The translations under genes were made by a program, and so were the position numbers. From Gammaproteobacteria bacterium (GTDB taxonomy: Bacteria > Pseudomonadota > Gammaproteobacteria > Steroidobacterales > UBA11654), in assembly GCA_029941465.1 (NCBI GenBank), contig JAPYQN010000007.1:1-62168 (forward strand): a stretch of 62,168 bases of DNA, in the 5' to 3' direction. Below, piece by piece: positions 8,901-15,737 of this stretch. The notes below the pieces were generated by a model. The model saw only the letters and a program-made list of their open reading frames with translations, ran no database searches and had not been told where the DNA came from. How positions within the stretch are numbered: position 1 is the first letter of the stretch; every line of letters starts with the position of its first letter.

Positions 8901-9934
8901 AAATTTAACCTTACTTCTTTTTTTCCTGTGGTTATTTCACCGATAAGGAAAGCGTTATGACCTGTTTCAGCTAATTTATTTATCACTCTTTTTGAATCAG
9001 AATTACTTACCACTAAAACATAACCAATTCCGCAATTGAATGTTCTAAGCATTTCTTCATGATCAACGTTACCTACTGTTTGTATCCAGTTGAAAACTTC
9101 TGGTTGTTGCCAAGCATTCAAATCAATTTCTGCATTAATATTCTCAGGTAAGATTCTTACTATATTTTCTTTAAATCCACCACCTGTTATATGTGCCATT
9201 CCATGGATCTCATATGTTTTTTGAAGGTGATTAATGGCTTTAGCATATATGGTTGTAGGTTGAATAATAGCTTCTCCAAGTGTTCGATTATCTAGCTTAT
9301 CTTGTAAATTAATTGAATTGACTTCAATGATTTTCCGAATTAAAGAATACCCATTGGAATGAGGCCCAGAAGATTCAATACCAATGATTGAATCTGTGGG
9401 TTTGATATGTTGCCCATCGATAATTTTTTCATAATCAACCACGCCAACACAGAATCCAGCTAAGTCAAAATCACCAGATTGATAAACTCCAGGCATTTCT
9501 GCAGTTTCTCCACCGATTAAAGCTATATCTGATTGAAGGCACCCTTCAGCTATACCTTTGATGATGTTAGTTGCTTCACTAACCTTGAGTTTTGATGTTG
9601 CAAAATAGTCTAAAAAAAATAGAGGCTTGGCACCTAAGGTAATTACATCGTTGACACACATGGCTACTAAATCAATGCCAATTTGATCAAAACATGACAA
9701 TTCTTTAGCGAGCATAATTTTTGTTCCTACTCCATCAGTACCCGAAACAAGAACAGGTTTTTTATAGTGATTAATATCCAACTCATATAAAGCTCCAAAT
9801 CCACCAATATTTGAAAGGACATTTTTATTTAGGGTTTGTCTGACAATTGGCTTAATGTTATCTATTAACTGGTTTGCCTCATCTATATCCACTCCAGAAT
9901 CAGAGTAAGTAAGCTTTGTTTTTTTAGTCGTCAT
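8897..9934 (-). CDS. purM: Phosphoribosylformylglycinamidine cyclo-ligase (AIR synthetase)
   Basis: ATP-dependent closure of FGAM to AIR, fifth step of purine synthesis, cytosolic. The 345 residues equal the E. coli length. Seen: the N-terminal YSDSGVDIDEANQLI, the GTDGVGTK loop, AMCVNDVITLGAKPLFFLDY, and GGETAEMPG. It is the first gene of the purM-purN pair and is divergent from the phosphatidyltransferase-hda pair, separated by 105 bp that must hold both promoters. Confidence 0.95.
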   Translation of the reverse strand: MTTKKTKLTYSDSGVDIDEANQLIDNIKPIVRQTLNKNVLSNIGGFGALYELDINHYKKPVLVSGTDGVGTKIMLAKELSCFDQIGIDLVAMCVNDVITLGAKPLFFLDYFATSKLKVSEATNIIKGIAEGCLQSDIALIGGETAEMPGVYQSGDFDLAGFCVGVVDYEKIIDGQHIKPTDSIIGIESSGPHSNGYSLIRKIIEVNSINLQDKLDNRTLGEAIIQPTTIYAKAINHLQKTYEIHGMAHITGGGFKENIVRILPENINAEIDLNAWQQPEVFNWIQTVGNVDHEEMLRTFNCGIGYVLVVSNSDSKRVINKLAETGHNAFLIGEITTGKKEVRLNL

Positions 9935-9945
9935 TACTGTTTTTT

Positions 9946-9975
9946 TTGGTTGTAATGGTTTGTCAGGACTATAAT
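9946..9975 (+). promoter_or_regulatory. Candidate sigma-70 promoter for the phosphatidyltransferase-hda pair
   Basis: TTGGTT (9946-9951), an 18-bp spacer, then a perfect TATAAT (9970-9975) in the purM/phosphatidyltransferase intergenic region. It would give a 5' leader of about 58 bases before the ATG at 10040. This rests on motif reading only; AT-rich DNA produces such boxes by chance. Confidence 0.35.
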
Positions 9976-10039
9976 TATTAGAAACTGTATATTAACATCA
10001 ACAACTTAATTATTCTTTTAGTTATTCGAGCAACTTTTG

Positions 10040-10609
10040 ATGAAGATTAGATTTAAACTGTCATACATACCTAATGCAATCTGCATTCTAAGAATAGTTA
10101 TTGTTATTCCAATTATTATTGCTCTATGGAATAAGCAACATCTCAATGCTCTTGTGCTAATTGCTATTGCTGGATTGTCTGATTTTCTAGATGGGTTTCT
10201 TGCTAAAACTTACAATTGGAGGACCAACTTAGGTGCTACCCTTGATCCAGCTGCTGATAAAGTACTCTTGGTCTCCTTATTTGTTACCTTATATCTCATG
10301 GGCCTTATTCCCTATTGGCTGACTGCTGTGGTGATCATCAGAGATGTGATGATTTTATTTGGCTTATTTCTATATAATTACTTTGTAGAAAGACCAAAGC
10401 CAGAACCTTCTTTCATAAGTAAGCTCAACACTTTTATACAGATCTTTTTTGTACTATTCATTATTGCCAGTCAAATTATTATTCAGCCATTCCAATTCTT
10501 ATCAATTCTCATGGGCTCAATAGTTTTTTTGACATCGGTTTTAAGCGGTTTAGATTATTGGATAACTTGGTCTAAAAAGGCAAAATTCATACTGACTCAA
10601 TCGGGATAA
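10040..10609 (+). CDS. CDP-alcohol phosphatidyltransferase family protein
   Basis: Integral membrane enzyme of the PgsA type (189 residues). The signature D-x2-DG-x2-A-x9-G-x3-D-x3-D is complete (DFLDGFLAK then GATLDPAADK), but the usual AR is AK. I use the ATG at 10040 rather than the TTG directly before it. The window has two further members: pssA at 13039 and the uvrC-linked pgsA at 53878. A gene of this family upstream of hda is common in gammaproteobacteria, and its exact product is not settled. It could be a second PGP synthase or a cardiolipin-type enzyme. The hda start follows the stop by three bases. Confidence 0.8.
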   Translation: MKIRFKLSYIPNAICILRIVIVIPIIIALWNKQHLNALVLIAIAGLSDFLDGFLAKTYNWRTNLGATLDPAADKVLLVSLFVTLYLMGLIPYWLTAVVIIRDVMILFGLFLYNYFVERPKPEPSFISKLNTFIQIFFVLFIIASQIIIQPFQFLSILMGSIVFLTSVLSGLDYWITWSKKAKFILTQSG

Positions 10610-10612
10610 AAA

Positions 10613-11293
10613 GTGCATCAAATACCTTTGCCTGTCTCCATATCAGAATACATGACTTTTGAGACTTTTTATTCAAGCTCAAATAAAGTGGTCATTGATT
10701 CTATTAAAGATGATAAAAATAAACTACTTTGGATTGCTGGACTCAAAGGTTCAGGAAAAACTCATATTCTACAGGCAACTCTTAATTACATGGACGACGG
10801 GATTAATCGACTGCTTTATTTACCAATGAGAGAGTCAAAAGATTTTACTCCAGATATATTAGATAATTTAGATCAGTTTGATTTGGTTGCAATTGATGAT
10901 ATTGAAAATGTTATAGGGGATTTTTCTTGGGAAGAGCAACTTTTGATTTTATATGAAGAATTGATTCACACAAAAAGCAGGATCCTTATTTCTTCAAGCG
11001 ACACTCCACAAGGGTTGAGCTTTAAATTACCTGATTTGGCTTCAAGATTCAGTTTAGGGTTAGTTGATCGACTGAAGCCAATGAATGAAGAGCAAATGAT
11101 TGAAGCCATTTCATTGCATGCAAAAGTTAGAGGTTTTAATTTACCTCAAGATGTAGCTAAATACCTAATTTCTAGGGTACCCAGAGATGTATCAGTGTTG
11201 GTTGATATTATTAAACTGCTTGATTATGAGTCATTATCTAAACAAAGAAAATTAACCATACCCTTTATTAAAACAGTTTTAGATATTAAATAA
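10613..11293 (+). CDS. hda: DnaA regulatory inactivator Hda
   Basis: AAA+ protein that, with the loaded sliding clamp, promotes ATP hydrolysis on DnaA and prevents over-initiation. It has 226 residues. The N-terminal clamp-binding hexapeptide is QIPLPV (residues 3-8), directly after a GTG start at 10613, which supports that start. Walker A is GLKGSGKTH and Walker B is LVAIDDIENV; an Arg-containing box follows (ASRFSLGL). It lies three bases behind the phosphatidyltransferase and is surely co-transcribed with it. Confidence 0.92.
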   Translation: MHQIPLPVSISEYMTFETFYSSSNKVVIDSIKDDKNKLLWIAGLKGSGKTHILQATLNYMDDGINRLLYLPMRESKDFTPDILDNLDQFDLVAIDDIENVIGDFSWEEQLLILYEELIHTKSRILISSSDTPQGLSFKLPDLASRFSLGLVDRLKPMNEEQMIEAISLHAKVRGFNLPQDVAKYLISRVPRDVSVLVDIIKLLDYESLSKQRKLTIPFIKTVLDIK

Positions 11294-11346
11294 CCCTCTT
11301 ATCTAATGATTGCTTGACCTATGAGGGTTAGACTGATATTTTTTTT
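11291..11346 (+). terminator. Possible Rho-independent terminator after hda
   Basis: The inverted repeat TAACCCTC (11291-11298) / GAGGGTTA (11323-11330) gives an 8-bp stem with a 24-base loop, followed eight bases later by an eight-T run (11339-11346). The loop is long and the T-run is displaced, so it is a weak terminator at best. Confidence 0.35.
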
Positions 11347-11371
11347 ATTATAAACTTTTTTTAATTATTTT

Positions 11372-11677
11372 ATGAATCAGAGAATTATTACCGTATTCTT
11401 AGTTTTGTTTGTCCTCTCAGGATGTGCAACTCTTCCTCCTTTACAAGAAATGAGTAATGCCAGGCAAACAATTTCAGCGGCAAAAGAATTAAGTGAGCAT
11501 GCAGCTGAAGATGAAAAAATTCTTGAAGCAGAACGATTATTGGCAAGAGCTCAAAGAAGAATTGAAGTCAATCTATATGATTCTGCTAGACAGGATGCAT
11601 TGAGGGCTCAGAAAGAAGCAATTGAATTTATTGAAAAAGCTATTTCAAAGAATTCTGAGATAAAAAATAGTGACTAG
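11372..11677 (+). CDS. DUF4398-type small lipoprotein
   Basis: A 101-residue predicted lipoprotein. The signal peptide ends in the lipobox LSGC (Cys 18), and the mature part is one long, charged, Ala-rich helix with heptad-like spacing, as in the DUF4398 family of periplasmic lipoproteins. Function unknown. A TATAAA (11349-11354) lies 17 bases upstream of the ATG. It converges on proS with an 8-bp gap. Confidence 0.7.
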   Translation: MNQRIITVFLVLFVLSGCATLPPLQEMSNARQTISAAKELSEHAAEDEKILEAERLLARAQRRIEVNLYDSARQDALRAQKEAIEFIEKAISKNSEIKNSD

Positions 11678-11685
11678 ATTGGTTC

Positions 11686-12921
11686 TTAGCCAGAAATTTT
11701 TTCCACCAACTCATTTATTGCTATATCCTCTTTGACACCACTCGAACGATTAATATGCTCAATTGTGCCTTGATCTAGTCCTCTCTTACTAACAATAATT
11801 TGATTCGGTATACCTATCAGATCTGCTTCAGCAAATTTTACTCCGGCTCTTTCATCACGATCATCAATCATAACTTCTCTTCCAGAGGATTTAATTGCTT
11901 CATATATTTCTTTGGCTTTAGAAGTAATGTCATAATTTTTATTATTTAAAGCAATAATAATGTAATCAAAAGGGGCTATGTGCTCTGGCCAGATAATGCC
12001 TTTTTCATCATGATTCTGTTCAATTGAAGCCGCAACAATTCTTGAAATTCCAATACCATAGCAACCCATCAAAGGACTGATTTTTTGTCCTTCATGATCA
12101 AGCACACTTAGCCCCATATTTTTACTGTATTTATCTCCGAGTTGGAAAATATGTCCAACTTCTATACCTCTTGTAAAGGAGAGTAGTCCACCATTTGGCG
12201 CACTTTTAGAGTCTATCATTTCAACATTAGCAGCATAATTCTCTTCATCACAATAGCCAATTTCATCTTCACCTGAATCTGCTAAAACATGATATTCATG
12301 GGACATAGATCCACCTATTTCTCCGCTGTCTGCCCTTACTTTTCTAAAATTTAAACCGATACGATTAAAGATATTGTTATAAGTATTGGCCATTTTATCG
12401 TATTCATTATCAAGTGATGACTGATCAAAATGGAATGAATACGCATCCTTCATTTGGAATTCACGAGCCCTCATTACACCGAATCTTGGTCTTATTTCAT
12501 CCCTAAACTTTGTTTGTATTTGATAGAAATTTACCGGTAGTTGTTTGTAGCTCGTGATTTCCTTTCTAACAATATCAGTGATGACTTCTTCGTGGGTGGG
12601 CCCAAAACAGAAAAGACGATCATGACGATCATGTATTTTTAGAAGTAAGTTACCGTATTCATCCCATCGTCCTGTTTCTTCCCAAAGGCTCGAGGGTTGA
12701 ATTGCCGGCATAAGAATTTCAAAGGCACCAGACTGATTCATTTCTGCTCTTACAATGTCTTCAATATTTCTAAGGACTCTTAATCCTAGTGGCATCCATG
12801 TAAAGAGACCGGAGGCCAGTTTTTTAATTAATCCAGCTCTTAACATCAACTGATGAGAGACTAGTTCTGCATCGGAAGGAGTATCTTTGTAGGTCTTTAA
12901 AGGGTATTTTGAAAGTTCCAT
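11686..12921 (-). CDS. proS: Prolyl-tRNA synthetase lacking the editing insertion
   Basis: Class II synthetase for tRNA-Pro. Motif 2 region (RPRFGVMRAREFQMKDAYSF, residues about 144-163), the TxE loop GPTHEE (108-112) and motif 3 (MGCYGIGISR, 285-294) are complete, followed by a normal anticodon-binding domain. At 411 residues it is about 160 shorter than E. coli ProS. The roughly 180-residue INS domain that hydrolyses Ala-tRNA-Pro should lie between motifs 2 and 3, and only about 20 linker residues (232-251) are there. Alphaproteobacterial enzymes share this short form. Alanine mischarging would need a free YbaK/ProX-type protein, which is not in this window. Confidence 0.93.
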   Translation of the reverse strand: MELSKYPLKTYKDTPSDAELVSHQLMLRAGLIKKLASGLFTWMPLGLRVLRNIEDIVRAEMNQSGAFEILMPAIQPSSLWEETGRWDEYGNLLLKIHDRHDRLFCFGPTHEEVITDIVRKEITSYKQLPVNFYQIQTKFRDEIRPRFGVMRAREFQMKDAYSFHFDQSSLDNEYDKMANTYNNIFNRIGLNFRKVRADSGEIGGSMSHEYHVLADSGEDEIGYCDEENYAANVEMIDSKSAPNGGLLSFTRGIEVGHIFQLGDKYSKNMGLSVLDHEGQKISPLMGCYGIGISRIVAASIEQNHDEKGIIWPEHIAPFDYIIIALNNKNYDITSKAKEIYEAIKSSGREVMIDDRDERAGVKFAEADLIGIPNQIIVSKRGLDQGTIEHINRSSGVKEDIAINELVEKISG

Positions 12922-12928
12922 AATTAGA

Positions 12929-12934
12929 ATATTA
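12929..12934 (-). promoter_or_regulatory. Candidate -10 box for proS
   Basis: On the minus strand TAATAT ends seven bases before the proS ATG (12921), which would put transcription start at or within a base or two of the start codon. No good -35 is seen, and there is no Shine-Dalgarno before proS. Weaker than the three perfect cases in this window. Confidence 0.25.
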
Positions 12935-13026
12935 AGTAATTACTCAGAGAAATGCACCAAGCATGATCAAAAAAACTGTTTAAAGTTATTTTTTGTACAA
13001 ACTACTAAGCTCACTTTCTATTCTTG

Positions 13027-13032
13027 TATAAT
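13027..13032 (+). promoter_or_regulatory. Perfect -10 box placing +1 at the pssA ATG
   Basis: TATAAT ends six bases before the ATG at 13039. With the usual spacing from -7 to +1, transcription would begin on the A of the ATG. There is no room for a Shine-Dalgarno, so a leaderless mRNA is implied. The -35 region is poor. Confidence 0.45.
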
Positions 13033-13038
13033 GAAAAA

Positions 13039-13818
13039 ATGGTGATTAAGAGAAATAAAAATAAAAAGATAAAACCCTTAAAGAATGGAGTTTTTATACT
13101 TCCTAATATCTTTACAACAGCTAACTTATTTTCAGGATGTTTTTCAATTTTCTGTTCCATAGATGGAAATTATGAGTTAGCTGCTATAGCTATTTTTATA
13201 GCAGTTTTTTTGGACGGTTTAGATGGAAAAGTAGCTAGAGCTGCAAATGCCGTATCGGATTTTGGTAAAGACTACGACAGTTTGTCTGATCTAATTTCAT
13301 TTGGGGCTGCTCCTGCAATATTTTATTATGCATGGTGCTCTAATATTCCAGGTGGAGATTCTCAGCATAAAATCATATGGCTCATTTCTTTTTTCTATAT
13401 TGCCTGTGCTGCTCTCAGATTAGCTAGATTTAATAACTTGCTTCAATTAAAAGATGATAATCATTTTACCGGTTTTCCATCTCCAGCTGCGGCAACTTTA
13501 TGTGGTGTTGTAATTTGGCAATGTCAAATTCATTACATTGACCCGTTAATCAGTTATGCATTGATTTCTTTTGTTTTTTCTATAAGTGCTCTAATGATGG
13601 TTTCATCCATACATTACAATAGTTTTAAAAATCTAAGAAGAGTTAATAAAATGCCTTTTTCTGGAGCACTATTGGGTCCACTATTACTTATATTAATTTT
13701 ATTAAACCCTCCAGTAGTATTAACTTTTTTATCCGTGGCTTATATAGTGTCTGGACCAATAAACTCTTTACTTCTTTTGATTGGTAAATCTGATTCTAAT
13801 CCACAAGAAGACAACTAA
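13039..13818 (+). CDS. pssA: CDP-diacylglycerol-serine O-phosphatidyltransferase
   Basis: Makes phosphatidylserine, the precursor of phosphatidylethanolamine, at the inner membrane. The signature is complete (FLDGLDGKVAR, then GKDYDSLSD). It has about seven to eight hydrophobic segments and 259 residues with the ATG at 13039. A TTG at 13024 would add five residues but overlaps the -10 box. The start NIFTTANLFSGCFSI matches membrane-integral (subclass II) PssA. It is divergent from proS and followed 14 bp later by udg. Confidence 0.9.
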   Translation: MVIKRNKNKKIKPLKNGVFILPNIFTTANLFSGCFSIFCSIDGNYELAAIAIFIAVFLDGLDGKVARAANAVSDFGKDYDSLSDLISFGAAPAIFYYAWCSNIPGGDSQHKIIWLISFFYIACAALRLARFNNLLQLKDDNHFTGFPSPAAATLCGVVIWQCQIHYIDPLISYALISFVFSISALMMVSSIHYNSFKNLRRVNKMPFSGALLGPLLLILILLNPPVVLTFLSVAYIVSGPINSLLLLIGKSDSNPQEDN

Positions 13819-13832
13819 ATTATATTAACTTA

Positions 13833-14474
13833 ATGTCCAATTTACATAAGTTCCTTGACTATATTGGAATTCAAACCTACGTATTAAGGCCTTCTATTAA
13901 ACCGGATTATAAGAGCAGTAGTGAAACCAATTGGGTTGAATTAGAAAAAGAAGTTAGTAATTGTAAAGACTGTGAGCTTCACAAAACAAGAACCCAAACT
14001 GTTTTTGGATGTGGGAATGAACAATCAGATTGGCTATTCATAGGTGAGGCTCCAGGTAAGGATGAGGATCTTAAAGGAGAACCCTTTGTGGGAAGAGCAG
14101 GTCGTCTATTAAATGAGGTTATCTTTTCATTAAATCTAAAACGAGAAGATGTTTATATCGCTAATATCCTTAAATGTCGTCCTCCAAATAACCGCGATCC
14201 CTCGCAAGATGAAATTCAATCATGCACAACTTATTTGCAGCAACAAATTAAAATGATTTCACCAAAAATTATTATTGCTGTTGGAAGAGTTGCTGCTCAG
14301 CATTTACTTAACACAGATCTGACGATGGCAAAACTAAGAGGTACTGTGCATTCATACGGTTCAAAATCGATACCGTTAATCACAATTTATCACCCTGCTT
14401 ACCTTCTGAGGAGTCCGTCTCAAAAACATAAAGTATGGTCAGATTTGCAAGTAGTAATGACACTGATGCAATAA
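13833..14474 (+). CDS. Uracil-DNA glycosylase, family 4 (4Fe-4S)
   Basis: Removes uracil from DNA. It has 213 residues. The Fe-S ligands are Cys 44 and 47 (NCKDC), Cys 115 (LKCRPP) and Cys 131. The active-site motif is GEAPGKDED (71-79), with FVGRAGRLL after it and the C-terminal HPAYLLR motif. This is the thermophile/alphaproteobacterial type, not E. coli Ung. A roughly 35-residue N-terminal extension precedes the first Cys. It sits between pssA and the Atg22-like transporter with short gaps (14 and 3 bp). Confidence 0.9.
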   Translation: MSNLHKFLDYIGIQTYVLRPSIKPDYKSSSETNWVELEKEVSNCKDCELHKTRTQTVFGCGNEQSDWLFIGEAPGKDEDLKGEPFVGRAGRLLNEVIFSLNLKREDVYIANILKCRPPNNRDPSQDEIQSCTTYLQQQIKMISPKIIIAVGRVAAQHLLNTDLTMAKLRGTVHSYGSKSIPLITIYHPAYLLRSPSQKHKVWSDLQVVMTLMQ

Positions 14475-14477
14475 GCA

Positions 14478-15737
14478 GTGAATTACCTAAAAAGAAAAAA
14501 AGTTATTTCTTGGGCTTTTTACGATTGGGCTAATTCTGCTTTTGCAACAACTGTGATGGCAGGTTTTTTTCCTCTTTTTTTTAAATCATATTGGGCAACA
14601 GATCTTTCATCAATTGAGAGCACTGCTGCAATTGGCACAGTTAATTCAATCGCGGGTCTTGTTATTATGATTTTAGCTCCAATACTAGGAGCCTATTCTG
14701 ATTTAGGAAAATTGAAGAAAAAATTTCTTGCATTTTTTGCTCTTATCGGAGTTCTAAGTACAGGGTATCTTTATTTTATTCCACAAGGCGATTGGTTTCT
14801 TGCTGCTGGCCTTTATACATTGGCAGTGATTGGGTTTTCTGGGGGTAATATATTTTATGATTCTTTAATTGTTTCAGTTTCTAGAGAAGATCAGAGAAAT
14901 AAAGTTTCTTCCCTGGGCTATTCCTTGGGTTATTTAGGCGGGGGATTATTGTTTCTCATTAATGTTTTAATGTATTTGAACCCTACATGGTTTGGATTAT
15001 CCTCTGAAGTGGAAGCCATACTTTGGTCTTTTTTGTCTGTAGCTATTTGGTGGGCAATTTTTTCATTACCTCTTTTTAAGAATGTTGAGGAGAAAGGTAA
15101 TGAAGACAGCTCAATAAATATTTTTAGAACCATTATCAAAGCTTTTAGTGCTGTAGTTCAAACAGTAAAGGAGATAAAGAATCATAAACGAATTGCTTTA
15201 TTCCTTCTTGCATATTGGTTTTATATGGATGGGATAGACACCATAGTTAGAATGGCCATTGCTTATGGTTCAGACATTGGTTTGGATGCATCCTCAATGA
15301 TTAAAGCTTTGATTATGACTCAATTTATAGGTTTTCCAGCAACTCTTGTTTTTGGAATGTATGCCGATAAACTCGGTTTTAAAAAGATCCTCACAATTGG
15401 AGTATGTATATACATACTGGTATGTTTTTATGCCACTTATATGACCACAGCTTTTGAATTTTATGTTATTGCTGGAACAGTTGGCCTTGTTCAAGGCGGT
15501 GTTCAGGCAATCAGTAGATCTTTTTTTAGTAATTTAATACCAAAGGGTAAAGAAGCTCAATTCTTTGGTTTTTATAATTTAGTTGGTAAATCAGCTGTAA
15601 TAGTAGGTCCTGCCTTAGTTTCTTGGATTGCTTTAATATCTGGTAATCCTAGATATGGTATTCTCAGTTTATTGCTTCTTTTTATTCCTGGATTAATACT
15701 ACTTTGGATGGTTCCTAATAAAGAATTAGCTCAATGA
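14478..15737 (+). CDS. MFS transporter, Atg22/UMF1-like
   Basis: A 419-residue membrane protein with about 12 helices. The N-terminus (SWAFYDWANSAFATTV) is the hallmark of the bacterial relatives of vacuolar Atg22, the UMF1 family. The substrate is unknown; yeast Atg22 exports amino acids. The GTG start is three bases after the udg stop. The last 12 bp overlap the end of valS on the other strand. Confidence 0.83.
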   Translation: MNYLKRKKVISWAFYDWANSAFATTVMAGFFPLFFKSYWATDLSSIESTAAIGTVNSIAGLVIMILAPILGAYSDLGKLKKKFLAFFALIGVLSTGYLYFIPQGDWFLAAGLYTLAVIGFSGGNIFYDSLIVSVSREDQRNKVSSLGYSLGYLGGGLLFLINVLMYLNPTWFGLSSEVEAILWSFLSVAIWWAIFSLPLFKNVEEKGNEDSSINIFRTIIKAFSAVVQTVKEIKNHKRIALFLLAYWFYMDGIDTIVRMAIAYGSDIGLDASSMIKALIMTQFIGFPATLVFGMYADKLGFKKILTIGVCIYILVCFYATYMTTAFEFYVIAGTVGLVQGGVQAISRSFFSNLIPKGKEAQFFGFYNLVGKSAVIVGPALVSWIALISGNPRYGILSLLLLFIPGLILLWMVPNKELAQ

